The position numbers and the translations under genes are program-made. Of a stretch of DNA of 47,007 nucleotides, positions 1-9,038 are shown piece by piece. The stretch is from Flavobacteriaceae bacterium (lineage in GTDB: Bacteria; Bacteroidota; Bacteroidia; Flavobacteriales; Flavobacteriaceae). Below the pieces are notes generated by a model that did not search any database, was not told where the DNA came from, and saw nothing but the letters and a program-made list of their open reading frames with translations. Location: assembly GCA_029238125.1 (NCBI GenBank), contig JAQWGQ010000025.1:1-47007 (forward strand), given 5' to 3'. Position 1 is the first letter of the stretch, and every line of letters starts with the position of its first letter.

Positions 1-189
1 GTGGTGCAAACCGAAAAGGATGCCAAACGACTTTTTCCAAAAGATCGTTGGAATGACTTGCATCTTCAAATCATCTGGTATGGACGAGAATATTCCCCAG
101 CCAGAGGTTGGGATTTGTCCAAAGACATCATCACCTCAACCGTCGGTCGAGCTAGTGTGCTGCAAGCATATAACAAGCAAAAATCCTAA
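1..189 (+). CDS. C-terminal fragment of an unidentified protein
   Basis: The frame is open from the first base of the window and ends with TAA at 187-189, so only the last 62 residues are visible and the true start lies upstream. The fragment is hydrophilic, with an early T-E-K-D-A-K-R-L stretch and a Y-G-R-E-Y-S-P-A-R-G-W segment. I do not recognise the family. The TEKDA stretch recalls the C-terminal part of LpxK, but the remaining residues do not follow that family, so no function is assigned. It converges on a 47-residue minus-strand ORF, and the two stop codons overlap by four bases (186-189). Confidence 0.5.
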   Translation: MVQTEKDAKRLFPKDRWNDLHLQIIWYGREYSPARGWDLSKDIITSTVGRASVLQAYNKQKS

Positions 190-329
190 TTCAAAAAACC
201 CTGAAAAATGATTTGCTTATCCGTCTGTTTCACACGATAGGAAGCGGCAAAGGCCTTGATCTTGTCAATGCTTTCTTTTTTGGGTTGTATGTTGGCTGAA
301 GTAGGGATTGAAGTGTAGATTTTCTCCAT
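186..329 (-). CDS. Small 47-residue hypothetical protein downstream of the sigma factor
   Basis: An ATG at 329-327 opens a 47-codon frame that closes with TAG at 188-186. The product begins M-E-K-I-Y-T-S-I-P-T-S and is soluble and lysine-rich, with no signal peptide or membrane segment. It starts 38 bases after the stop of the ECF sigma gene on the same strand, so the two are probably co-transcribed. The 3' end overlaps the stop of the convergent upstream gene, and otherwise the frame exactly fills the gap between its neighbours. I do not recognise a family. A small partner or anti-sigma-like regulator is possible but is only suggested by position. Confidence 0.5.
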   Translation of the reverse strand: MEKIYTSIPTSANIQPKKESIDKIKAFAASYRVKQTDKQIIFQGFLN

Positions 330-367
330 AAAAAATACTTTATAAAGAAAACGACAACTACTTGGGA

Positions 368-946
368 TTATTGTGTGAAAATCAAATTTCGCTCCTCAAT
401 CATCTTGCGCAAGTTGATCACCGCATAGCGCATCCTTCCTAAAGCCGTGTTGATACTCACGCCCGTTTGATTGCCAATCTCTTTAAAACTCATGTCCTGA
501 AAGAGTCGCATGCGCAAGACTTCTTTCTGACTGTCAGGCAATTCTTCAATCAATAACGAGAGATCAGCATGAATTTGGGATTCAATCATACCATCTTCTA
601 TGCTGCTGCTTTGTTCGATCAAACAATCCAATACGTCAAAGTTTTCAATTTTGGATTCGTGTTTGGGAAGTCGTTTGATTTTTCGGAAATGATCCATAAT
701 CAAATTGTGAGCAATGCGAATCACCCATGATAAAAATCGTCCTTCGTCATTGTATTTTCCCAACCGAAGGTTTTTAACAACTTTTATAAAGGTGTCTTGA
801 AAGATATCATCGGCCAAATCAGGGTCGTGAACCTTAGAGAAAATAAAGCCATAAACACGTTTCTGATAACGATCTAGTAAAATCGAAAATGAATTGCTAT
901 TGCCAGAGATAAATTCAGCAATAAGGGTAGTGTCGGATAGCGACAT
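368..946 (-). CDS. RNA polymerase sigma factor, ECF (sigma-70) subfamily
   Basis: This 192-residue protein has the two-domain plan of an extracytoplasmic-function sigma factor. Region 2 (about residues 20-90) contains the core-binding and -10 recognition helices, with the D-D-I-F-Q-D-T-F and F-L-S-W-V-I-R-I-A-H-N motifs. Region 4 (about 128-182) contains the helix-turn-helix S-F-K-E-I-G-N-Q-T-G-V-S-I-N-T-A-L-G-R-M-R-Y-A for -35 recognition. The linker is short and there is no extra C-terminal domain. No FecR-like or zinc-finger anti-sigma gene is adjacent; the only same-strand follower is a 47-codon ORF. It would redirect RNA polymerase to a regulon that cannot be read from this window. Length is typical of the family. 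Confidence 0.95.
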   Translation of the reverse strand: MSLSDTTLIAEFISGNSNSFSILLDRYQKRVYGFIFSKVHDPDLADDIFQDTFIKVVKNLRLGKYNDEGRFLSWVIRIAHNLIMDHFRKIKRLPKHESKIENFDVLDCLIEQSSSIEDGMIESQIHADLSLLIEELPDSQKEVLRMRLFQDMSFKEIGNQTGVSINTALGRMRYAVINLRKMIEERNLIFTQ

Positions 947-1086
947 AGCAAATTACGTTTAAAGTGGTTAATAAAAATTTAAAAAACGTAAATGTCTGCT
1001 ATAGGCGGTAGGATTTGTTGCAAATATATTAATTAAATTATATATCAACCACAGTAGAAAGTCAGAACAGAAATAATTACCTTTAG

Positions 1087-1110
1087 CGATTCGTCAAAAT
1101 TGACGAATCG
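1087..1110. promoter_or_regulatory. Perfect 10-bp inverted repeat over the uvrA start
   Basis: CGATTCGTCA (1087-1096) and its exact complement TGACGAATCG (1101-1110) flank a four-base AAAT spacer. The right arm includes the last two bases of the TTG used as uvrA start. As DNA it could be a dimeric repressor operator; as RNA it would form a stable hairpin over the translation start. No T-tract follows, so it is not an intrinsic terminator. Confidence 0.6.
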
Positions 1111-3889
1111 AAATATTGAATTGCGATTGAAAAAAGAGAATAAAATACGGGTTAAAGGTGCCCGCATGCACAACCTAAAGAATGTCACTGTTGATATCCC
1201 AAGCAAAAAACTGGTGGTGTTTACTGGCCTCTCTGGATCAGGAAAATCAAGTTTGGCTTTTGACACTCTCTATGCGGAGGGACAGCGACGATATGTAGAA
1301 AGTTTATCGTCTTATGCCAGACAATTCTTAGGACGACTCGACAAACCAAAAGTGGATAAAATTGAAGGTTTAGCGCCTGCTATCGCAATCGAACAGAAAG
1401 TAAATAGCACCAACCCGAGATCGACAGTAGGTACCACAACCGAAATCTATGATTACCTCAAGCTGCTTTTTGCTCGGATTGGCACAACCTACTCCCCCAT
1501 TTCCAATGAAGCTGTTACCAAAGACAGCGTTTCAGACATCCTCGATCAAATCAAATCGTATGAAGAGGGTACAAAACTAATTGTTCTTGCTCCAATTCAT
1601 CTCGATCAGAATCGGTCTCTGGATCAAATCTTAAATCTCTTCGCACAACAGGGATATGCACGGATTCAGGTCAATGGAGAAATCGTACGAATCAGCGAAG
1701 TCAAAGATAATCTCTCTTCGGATTGCCATCTGGTCGTCGATCGAGTCATTCTGAAAAAAGATGAGGACGCCCTAAGTCGCTTGGCAGATTCCTTGGAAAC
1801 GGCATTCTTTGAAGGGAAAGGGGAAATCCAACTGTTTTTTCCGAATGATAACAAAACCCTCCATTTCTCAAATCAGTTTGCCAGAGACGGGATAAACTTT
1901 ATCGAGCCAAGTTCTCATCTGTTTAGCTTTAACAATCCCTTGGGAGCTTGTCCGGACTGTGAGGGTTATGGCGATTTGATTGGAATCGATCATGACTTGG
2001 TCATTCCCAACACGGGCTTGTCAATCTTTGAAGATGCAGTAGCACCTTGGCGTTCATCAAGTGCAAGTCGATATAAAAAGAAACTCATCGAAACCGCAAG
2101 TTTGTTTGACTTTCCAATTCATAAACCTTATTTCCAACTCAGCGAAAAACACAAAGAAGTTATCTGGGAAGGCAACAAACATTTTAAGGGGATTCACGCT
2201 TTTTTCCAAAGACTCGAAAAGAAAAACTACAAGATTCAAAATCGCGTGATGCTCTCTCGATACAGAGGACGAACTACATGTACAAGCTGCCGTGGAAAAC
2301 GACTGCGGAAAGAAACACAGTATGTCAAAATCAATGGAAAATCCATCAATGATCTAGTCGACATGCCAGTTGATGAGCTTCTACAATTCATGCAAACGCT
2401 ACAACTCTCTGCACACGACCATCAAGTCGCTGAACGCTTGCTGATCGAAATTAACAACCGCCTAGAATTTTTGTGTGAAGTCGGCTTACCTTACCTCTCA
2501 CTCAATCGAAAATCAAATAGCTTGTCCGGTGGAGAATCCCAACGAATCAACTTGGCAACCTCACTCGGTAGCAGTTTGGTTGGCTCAATGTATATTCTGG
2601 ACGAGCCGAGTATCGGTCTGCATCCAAAAGATACCGAAAGATTGATTTGTATATTGGAAAAACTGCGAGACTTGGGGAATACCGTCATCGTAGTGGAGCA
2701 CGATGAGGACATCATATGTGCGGCGGATGAAATCATAGACCTCGGACCAGAAGCTGGTGCTTTTGGAGGTGAAATTGTTGCACAAGGAACACTCAATACC
2801 ATCCTAAAATCCAATGGGTTAACCGCAGCTTACCTCAACGGAACACAACGTATTTCTACAAAAATAAAGCCCATCCAATCCACAAAATCAATTGTGCTTT
2901 CCGGCGCACGAGAAAACAATCTAAAAAATATCGATGTGCGTTTCCCATTGCATTGCATCACTGCCGTGACAGGGGTTTCGGGAAGTGGGAAAAGCACTTT
3001 GGTCAAAGGGATTTTGTGGCCAGCATTGTTGCGAGAAAAAGGGGTGTTTACCGAAAAAGCGGGTCAACATTCTGACATTAGTGGAGATTTGGATGAAATT
3101 TCAGTTGTCGAATACATCAGCCAAAATCCAATCGGCACATCCACTCGCTCCAACCCAGTTACCTATATCAAGGCCTACGACGACATCCGAAAACTCTTCG
3201 CTGTCCAACAAGCATCAAAACTTTCCGGATATTCAGCCAAACACTTTTCGTTTAATGTCGACGGCGGAAGATGCGAAAGCTGTAAAGGTGAGGGCGAGAT
3301 TACGGTAGAAATGCAATTTATGGCTGATGTCAAATTGCGATGTGACAGCTGCGAAGGAAAGCGTTTTAAACGTGAAGTTCTTGAAGTTCGTTTTGCTGAA
3401 AAAAACATTTTTGATGTCTTATCGATGAGTGTCGATGAAGCCCTTGTCTTTTTTACACAACACCAAGAGACAAAAATTGCAAATAAAATCAAAGCCCTTG
3501 CAGATGTGGGCATGGGATATGTTGCCCTCGGACAGTCTTCCTCTACCCTTTCTGGTGGGGAAGCCCAACGGATCAAACTGGCTAGCTATCTCACCAAAGA
3601 CAATTCCAAGGAAAAGATTTTGTTTCTGTTTGATGAACCAACTACAGGTCTGCATTTCCACGATATTGGCAAATTGTTGCAATCCTTCCGCCAACTTATC
3701 GACCGAGGACATACCATTATCGTAATCGAACACAATACACATCTTATCGAATACGTTGATCACGTGATTGATTTGGGTCCAACAGGTGGACATGGTGGCG
3801 GAAAACTCTTGGCAAGTGGAAAGCCAGAAGATATCGCCAAAAACAAAAAATCGAGTCTGTACAAACGTTTATTTGCCAATTCGATTTAA
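1100..3889 (+). CDS. uvrA: Excinuclease ABC subunit A (UvrA)
   Basis: UvrA is the damage-recognition ATPase of nucleotide excision repair; it dimerises and loads UvrB at lesions. The 929-residue product has two ABC ATPase modules: Walker A G-L-S-G-S-G-K-S at about 43-50 and G-V-S-G-S-G-K-S-T at about 625, and signatures L-S-G-G-E-S-Q-R (about 474) and L-S-G-G-E-A-Q-R (about 817). Zinc-binding CxxC pairs are visible near 283, 395, 725 and 752. Length matches the family. There is no ATG between the upstream in-frame stop (1055-1057) and the conserved K-G-A-R-M-H-N-L-K-N block, so translation must begin at a non-ATG codon: TTG at 1100, or TTG at 1121. The 3' end overlaps the convergent flippase gene by 21 bases. 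Confidence 0.96.
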   Translation: MTNRNIELRLKKENKIRVKGARMHNLKNVTVDIPSKKLVVFTGLSGSGKSSLAFDTLYAEGQRRYVESLSSYARQFLGRLDKPKVDKIEGLAPAIAIEQKVNSTNPRSTVGTTTEIYDYLKLLFARIGTTYSPISNEAVTKDSVSDILDQIKSYEEGTKLIVLAPIHLDQNRSLDQILNLFAQQGYARIQVNGEIVRISEVKDNLSSDCHLVVDRVILKKDEDALSRLADSLETAFFEGKGEIQLFFPNDNKTLHFSNQFARDGINFIEPSSHLFSFNNPLGACPDCEGYGDLIGIDHDLVIPNTGLSIFEDAVAPWRSSSASRYKKKLIETASLFDFPIHKPYFQLSEKHKEVIWEGNKHFKGIHAFFQRLEKKNYKIQNRVMLSRYRGRTTCTSCRGKRLRKETQYVKINGKSINDLVDMPVDELLQFMQTLQLSAHDHQVAERLLIEINNRLEFLCEVGLPYLSLNRKSNSLSGGESQRINLATSLGSSLVGSMYILDEPSIGLHPKDTERLICILEKLRDLGNTVIVVEHDEDIICAADEIIDLGPEAGAFGGEIVAQGTLNTILKSNGLTAAYLNGTQRISTKIKPIQSTKSIVLSGARENNLKNIDVRFPLHCITAVTGVSGSGKSTLVKGILWPALLREKGVFTEKAGQHSDISGDLDEISVVEYISQNPIGTSTRSNPVTYIKAYDDIRKLFAVQQASKLSGYSAKHFSFNVDGGRCESCKGEGEITVEMQFMADVKLRCDSCEGKRFKREVLEVRFAEKNIFDVLSMSVDEALVFFTQHQETKIANKIKALADVGMGYVALGQSSSTLSGGEAQRIKLASYLTKDNSKEKILFLFDEPTTGLHFHDIGKLLQSFRQLIDRGHTIIVIEHNTHLIEYVDHVIDLGPTGGHGGGKLLASGKPEDIAKNKKSSLYKRLFANSI

Positions 3890-5323
3890 CAACCGGAGTA
3901 AATCGTCTGACAGCTTGAGCTGTGACACAATCAGGAAGTACAAGGCCGAAACCAATGCTGAAGTCAGCCCGATTTGAACGAGTGGCGAAAACGACCATTC
4001 GATATACTGAAATAAAGTGTACAAAATTCCAACAGCGACTAATGCTTTAAAGAGATTCCATGAAAGTGGGTTCGCCTTGATCTTAAATTGTAAATAGATG
4101 ATTTTAACAACAATAGATACCCCAACAACAACCAAAGTCGCAAGTGCTGCTCCATCAATACCATATAGGGGAATCCATATCATATTGAGAATCGAAACCC
4201 CCAATGCCATGACAATCGAAAATACCAAACTGATTTGGTAAAACGAACTGTTGGAGATGATGGCTCCACCGCAACCAAATATCATGGTAGTGAGCTTGGC
4301 GAGCGAGATATACAGCACAACCAAAGTCGCTTGTTGATAACCTTCATTGGGCAAAAGCGAGAAAAGGGCTTCACTGTTGAGATTGACCAACAAGAAAAAC
4401 CAACCCGAAACAACCACCAAGTTGAGCGCACTTCTTCGATAAAGACTATTCACTTCTTTGGTGTTGTTTCTATTGACCGCAGTGGAGACTATGGGATTTA
4501 GAATTTGCCACATTGCACGTGCTGGCACCTCGACAAGCGTAGCTGCAAAAATCGCAACCGCATAGAAAGCAGTTTGCTTGATTTCTTCTAATTGCGGGAT
4601 CATAAATTTATCAATGTCAATAATCAAACTGCCCGCAGAACCAGCCAACAAAATCGTAACAGAATACGTTAAAATCGAGCGTATATTGGACGAAAAATGC
4701 AAACGAACACGAAGGGGGTAGCAGCGATTGGCCAATACAACCATCAATAACAAACGAAGGTAATATCCACTAACTAAAGCCACAATAAAATCGTGGAATG
4801 ACAAATCAAAAAAGTACAATGCCATCAAAAGCAAAAAGAGATACAGTCGCGGGAATATCTCTTTTAAGGCATTTCCAGCAACAGACTGTAACTGTACACG
4901 TGCCCAAGCATAAAACACCTCAAAATAAGCCGTTGCAACAGCAACCACAAAAATAACCCAAGTGTAATTGGCAATTACAGGGTTTTTAATGGACAAGGCC
5001 ATTGCTATTGAATGATAAAACAACACCCCGATTCCCCCGACAACAAGTGCAATAAAAAGAGGTAAAAGAATGACAGAGGACATAAAACGCTGCTGTTCTT
5101 CTTTGGTGTTGTAAGAGCTGAAAAATCGAATGATCGTTTGATGAACCCCAAATCCGATAAGTGGCATCAATAAGTTCGAGCTTGCCAACAAAAAAACAAC
5201 CAATCCATATTCTTCAGCCGAAAGAAAAAGTGGGTAAAAAACCAGTGTGTTCAAACCCCCAATCGCAAAGGCAATTCCGATGATCAGTACATTTATCGAG
5301 GTTTGCTTGGCAACGATTCCCAT
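3869..5323 (-). CDS. Polysaccharide flippase (Wzx/MVF-like membrane protein)
   Basis: This 484-residue protein is hydrophobic throughout, with about 12-14 predicted membrane-spanning segments. Its N-terminus is typical of oligosaccharide flippases (Q-T-S-I-N-V-L-I-I-G followed by Y-P-L-F-L-S-A-E-E-Y-G-L). Such proteins move undecaprenyl-linked oligosaccharides across the inner membrane. It is the last gene of a tight minus-strand set: five bases separate it from the glycosyltransferase upstream, which supports a shared role in surface polysaccharide or glycan assembly. The substrate cannot be inferred. Its last codons overlap the 3' end of uvrA tail to tail (3869-3889). Family assignment is firm at the superfamily level only. 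Confidence 0.88.
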   Translation of the reverse strand: MGIVAKQTSINVLIIGIAFAIGGLNTLVFYPLFLSAEEYGLVVFLLASSNLLMPLIGFGVHQTIIRFFSSYNTKEEQQRFMSSVILLPLFIALVVGGIGVLFYHSIAMALSIKNPVIANYTWVIFVVAVATAYFEVFYAWARVQLQSVAGNALKEIFPRLYLFLLLMALYFFDLSFHDFIVALVSGYYLRLLLMVVLANRCYPLRVRLHFSSNIRSILTYSVTILLAGSAGSLIIDIDKFMIPQLEEIKQTAFYAVAIFAATLVEVPARAMWQILNPIVSTAVNRNNTKEVNSLYRRSALNLVVVSGWFFLLVNLNSEALFSLLPNEGYQQATLVVLYISLAKLTTMIFGCGGAIISNSSFYQISLVFSIVMALGVSILNMIWIPLYGIDGAALATLVVVGVSIVVKIIYLQFKIKANPLSWNLFKALVAVGILYTLFQYIEWSFSPLVQIGLTSALVSALYFLIVSQLKLSDDLLRLLNRIGK

Positions 5324-5328
5324 TGGCT

Positions 5329-6570
5329 TTACAGTTGATTGAGTAACAAATGTAACTCATCGGCTTGTTTTTCTCTCGAAAAGCTTTGATCGGGTATGGC
5401 CAAAGGCGCAAAAGTTCCCGCTTTGTAGTCTTCAAATTGACTTGCGATCCAAGCTGTGATTTCATCGATTTCTGTGTACAAAAAGACTGCACCTAGCTTG
5501 TATTCACGAATCAGATTGGACATATCCCCATGTTTGTTAACCAAGGCCAACACAGGCCGGCGAGCAGCCATATAGGCATACAATTTTCCATGAATCACCA
5601 ATTGACTATCTACTTGGTCATTACCCAATAATAACAAGATATGAGATTGTGGAAGAATACGATCAATTTCATCTTTTGCTCGATAACCGTAGGGGATAAC
5701 CTGATCTTTTAACTCCGCAGGAGGGTTTATGCTGTCAAATGCCCCATACAGACGAAAGCAAAGTTGTTTTGTAAAAAGCTGATCACGAGATGAAAGGGTT
5801 TTCAAAATGGAAAATACAGTCTCAATGTGTTGATTGGACTTTAAAGCACCCGCATAAGTCATGGTAAAATCCTTTAGCAAACTACCTTCCAATGGCTTTT
5901 CATAGCCATTGAATATGGAAACGACAGAAGAGTTGTACGCTTTAAAAAATGCGGATAAACTCGGAGAGGTAGTCACAACACAATCGGCAGCAGAAACGAC
6001 TTGCTGTTCCATTCGCTTATGACGATTTCGGACAAAGGACATCATCGGCAATTCATGATTGACAAAAAATTGTGACCAGGGATCACGAAAATCAGCTAGC
6101 CATTGTAAATTACTGGTCTTTCGGAAGGCATAGCCAACCAAATGCATACTGTGGGGAGGGCCAGTGGTTATCAACCAATTGGTGGGTTGTTCTGCCAATC
6201 GTTTTTTGACAAAGCGAATTGCAGGTTTGATAAAAAATTGACGGGCATCTGGAAAAAAGAAATTGGCGCGAATCAACCGTATAATATGATAAATTGAACC
6301 TCCCCTTGCCCTAGGTTTTGCAGTGTGATATAAGCGTTTTCCAGGTTCCCAAATCGATAAGGGAAAAACGTGGATGTTGGGATGACCCTGATCTTGAAGG
6401 GAGGAATCTAAGGGGGTTCCTACCGGTTTTTGGACGGTAATCACATCAATCGTCCAACCCCGCTTTGCAAGCTGATTGGCAAAGAACCACCAGCGCTGTA
6501 CTCCCGAGCCGCCAGCTGGTGGCCAGTAGTAACTTACGAGTATGATATGTTTGTTCTTAGAATCCACCAA
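5329..6570 (-). CDS. Glycosyltransferase, GT-B fold (family 4-like)
   Basis: The 413-residue soluble protein starts with I-I-L-V-S-Y-Y-W-P-P-A-G-G-S-G-V-Q-R, the glycine-rich acceptor-side loop seen at the N-terminus of GT4-type enzymes. In its C-terminal half the segment H-G-K-L-Y-A-Y-M-A-A-R-R-P-V-L-A-L occupies the place of the donor-binding region before the final helix. It would transfer a sugar from a nucleotide donor to a lipid-linked or protein acceptor at the cytoplasmic face. It lies between the YfhO-like gene (four-base gap) and the flippase (five-base gap), so all three are probably one operon. Sugar and linkage are unknown. Confidence 0.88.
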   Translation of the reverse strand: MVDSKNKHIILVSYYWPPAGGSGVQRWWFFANQLAKRGWTIDVITVQKPVGTPLDSSLQDQGHPNIHVFPLSIWEPGKRLYHTAKPRARGGSIYHIIRLIRANFFFPDARQFFIKPAIRFVKKRLAEQPTNWLITTGPPHSMHLVGYAFRKTSNLQWLADFRDPWSQFFVNHELPMMSFVRNRHKRMEQQVVSAADCVVTTSPSLSAFFKAYNSSVVSIFNGYEKPLEGSLLKDFTMTYAGALKSNQHIETVFSILKTLSSRDQLFTKQLCFRLYGAFDSINPPAELKDQVIPYGYRAKDEIDRILPQSHILLLLGNDQVDSQLVIHGKLYAYMAARRPVLALVNKHGDMSNLIREYKLGAVFLYTEIDEITAWIASQFEDYKAGTFAPLAIPDQSFSREKQADELHLLLNQL

Positions 6571-6574
6571 TCCA

Positions 6575-8962
6575 TTATGGTTTTGATCGCTTCAATCCTA
6601 TAGGCGCAAAAGAAAGGAAAATCAGTAAAGCAAAAATACCATATCCAGCCAACTGAATCCGAGTTCCCCGAGCAATGACATCGGGCTCAAAACGAAATAC
6701 AACATCATGTTGACCACTTGGAATAATCAGGCCACGGAGTGCATAATTCACGCGATAATGAGGCACTTCAACCTCATCGATATAGGCCTGCCAACCGTGT
6801 GGATAGTGCATTTCCGAAAAGACTGCAAAAGCAATAGATGAAACAGTGGCTTTATACCGCAATTCATTGGCTTTATGGTCAACCAAAAAAATCGAAGACA
6901 AACTATCCGAAACAAATTCACGCTGTGGAATTGACTCTGTCGTAAGTGCCATCGTGGTAAGGTTTTCCGTAGCCAAGCGTTGGATTTCCTCATCTGCAGA
7001 ACGGCAGCTCATGACCTCTTCTACAAGCCATGCGTTCCCATAAGCATTGGGATTAAGCCCCGCAGATAACCTGCCATCTTCAGCGGTCTGTAGGGTGTAT
7101 TTGATGTTCAACATATTGACAACATTTGGCGTAATGGTCTCGCTAAGATGGTAATCGTATAATGCCTGCATACGATGTGGTTTGGCACCGTGATAACCTC
7201 CTATTGCATTGTGAAAATACGCCGTTCGAGCATGTGCCATTCCCAAACGTGGTTCAAACACACGATATCGTGTGCTGTCTTTTAAAATCGCTCGGTCTGC
7301 TGCTGTCGCTTGAAAAGGACGTTGCACGACTGACTTGTTTGCAAAATCCTCACTGTTGACATAGTTGCGACTGAATGACCATAAATCGATAAGAATCACC
7401 AAGGCCACGACTGGAATAACATAGCGTTTTCGCTTTTCGATCAAAGCAAAATGACAAATGAGGTACAACGCAATAACAAAGCCAAGCGAACGCATCAAAT
7501 CATTGAGAAGTATCGATTTTCGATCTTCCACCAAAGGGTTTAGGATTTCGGGGTAAGCAGCAAATGGTTCAAAAGCAGATTGATAATCAAATGCCGTCAT
7601 GGCCGCGATCAACACCAAGCCCAAGATACCCAACACAATCAATCCGCTTCGGTTTATGGCTTGTTTACGAGACTGGTTCGAGGAATCCATCAAGCCCATC
7701 AAGCCCATAGCAGCAGCAATCGGAAAGCAGAGTTCCAGAATAACTTGCGCAGAGCTCACCGCTCTAAACTTGTTGTAAAAGGGCACATAATCGATCAGAA
7801 ACTGGGTGAATTGCGGAATGTGTTTCCCCCACGAAATCAACAAGGAAGCAAGGATAGATGAAAGTAGAATAAAACGCCAACGTCTGTGCATAAGAAAAAA
7901 TCCGATCATCGCGATAAAAAACACCGTTATCCCAATGTAGGCAGGTGCTTCAACGATGGGCTGATCTCCCCAATACGTACGGGCGTAGGAAAATACATAT
8001 TGGGCCGTTTCGTTATCGACATTTTGCAAAAATTGAGCGAGTTCACCAGATGAGTCCGGACGATCCCCACTACCGCCACCTGTCAGACGAGGAATGATCA
8101 AGTTGAATGATTCAATGATGCCATAGCTGTATTCAGTGATGTAGTCATAGGACAAACCATCATTGGATGCCACGGGCTCACCCGAAACGCTTTCTTTCAA
8201 AGGCGAATTTCCTCTTGTGCTTTCCTTAGCATATTCACTCGTAGCAAGCAATTGGGTAGCATTAAAGCTCAACGCAAGCAACATGGCAACAACCATAGTA
8301 AGCAAGGATTTAACAAGGGGTTTATATTGCCTTTTTCGAACCAAATCAGTCGCAAATCCAAGGGTGATCAACCCCACGAGGATCAGTGCGTAGTATGTCA
8401 TCTGATAATGATTGGCATGGAGCTGCAACCCCATTGCCAAGGCAAGAAGGGCAAAGCCACGTTTTCGCTTTTCAGAAAACAACTGAATGACTCCCAATAC
8501 GACCAAAGGCATGTGTCCAATCGCAAGAGCTTTGGTATTGTGGCCAACCCCTAAAATAATGAGAAGGTAAGTGGAAAAACCAAAAGCAATCGCTCCAGCA
8601 ATCGCTATTTGTACTTTGGGTGTGAAAAAGAGGATCAACAGATAAAAACTCAAGAGATACACAAAGAGATAATCGGCTGGACGAGGTAAAAAACGAATGA
8701 GTTTGTCGACTTTTCCAATAAAATCATTCGGGTGTTTGGACGTGATTTGATAGGTTGGCATCCCCCCAAAGGCATTGTCTACCCAATAGGGTTCTTCGTC
8801 ATAGTCTGCACGATGCTCGACCACCTGACGTGACATGCCTTTAAACTGCTGTATGTCTGACTGCACAATGACTTTACCGCTAAGCAATGGATAGAAATAC
8901 GCCATAGAAAGCAAGGCGAAAAACGCTACTGAAAGTGCGTGTGGAATGGAATTTTTAATCAT
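6575..8962 (-). CDS. YfhO-family integral membrane protein (putative GT-C glycosyltransferase)
   Basis: This 795-residue protein has an N-terminal membrane anchor, a conserved early extracytoplasmic loop (S-D-I-Q-Q-F-K-G-M followed by W-V-D-N-A-F-G-G-M-P-T), about a dozen membrane segments to residue 560, and a soluble periplasmic C-terminal part before a final membrane helix. That plan is typical of the YfhO family, whose Gram-positive members decorate cell-envelope polymers using lipid-linked sugars; the Bacteroidota role is not established. It is the first gene of the YfhO-glycosyltransferase-flippase operon. ATG at 8962-8960 leaves 76 bases to the divergent gene at 9039, which must hold both promoters. 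Confidence 0.9.
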   Translation of the reverse strand: MIKNSIPHALSVAFFALLSMAYFYPLLSGKVIVQSDIQQFKGMSRQVVEHRADYDEEPYWVDNAFGGMPTYQITSKHPNDFIGKVDKLIRFLPRPADYLFVYLLSFYLLILFFTPKVQIAIAGAIAFGFSTYLLIILGVGHNTKALAIGHMPLVVLGVIQLFSEKRKRGFALLALAMGLQLHANHYQMTYYALILVGLITLGFATDLVRKRQYKPLVKSLLTMVVAMLLALSFNATQLLATSEYAKESTRGNSPLKESVSGEPVASNDGLSYDYITEYSYGIIESFNLIIPRLTGGGSGDRPDSSGELAQFLQNVDNETAQYVFSYARTYWGDQPIVEAPAYIGITVFFIAMIGFFLMHRRWRFILLSSILASLLISWGKHIPQFTQFLIDYVPFYNKFRAVSSAQVILELCFPIAAAMGLMGLMDSSNQSRKQAINRSGLIVLGILGLVLIAAMTAFDYQSAFEPFAAYPEILNPLVEDRKSILLNDLMRSLGFVIALYLICHFALIEKRKRYVIPVVALVILIDLWSFSRNYVNSEDFANKSVVQRPFQATAADRAILKDSTRYRVFEPRLGMAHARTAYFHNAIGGYHGAKPHRMQALYDYHLSETITPNVVNMLNIKYTLQTAEDGRLSAGLNPNAYGNAWLVEEVMSCRSADEEIQRLATENLTTMALTTESIPQREFVSDSLSSIFLVDHKANELRYKATVSSIAFAVFSEMHYPHGWQAYIDEVEVPHYRVNYALRGLIIPSGQHDVVFRFEPDVIARGTRIQLAGYGIFALLIFLSFAPIGLKRSKP

Positions 8963-9025
8963 TCATCAAGGACTTGAATGATCAAAAATACAATTCTAAG
9001 CGGTACTTGTACTAAAGCATTTCTT

Positions 9026-9033
9026 TATATTTG
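9026..9033 (+). promoter_or_regulatory. Candidate Bacteroidota -7 promoter box
   Basis: TATATTTG matches the Bacteroidota TAnnTTTG -7 consensus, and TTG at 9007-9009 lies about 16 bases upstream. The box ends only five bases before the ATG at 9039, so a transcript from it would be almost leaderless. This rests on pattern matching only. Confidence 0.35.
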
Positions 9034-9038
9034 AATGA

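Noticed and set aside
1-189. LpxK assignment for the partial first gene
   Set aside because: Only the T-E-K-D-A stretch fits; the following residues do not match the expected C-terminal part of LpxK.
1045-1266. Minus-strand ORF over the uvrA start
   Set aside because: It is antisense to the conserved UvrA N-terminus and is a shadow.
4235-4501. Plus-strand ORF of 88 codons inside the flippase gene
   Set aside because: It is a shadow of the membrane protein's coding strand, with no start context and no features of its own.
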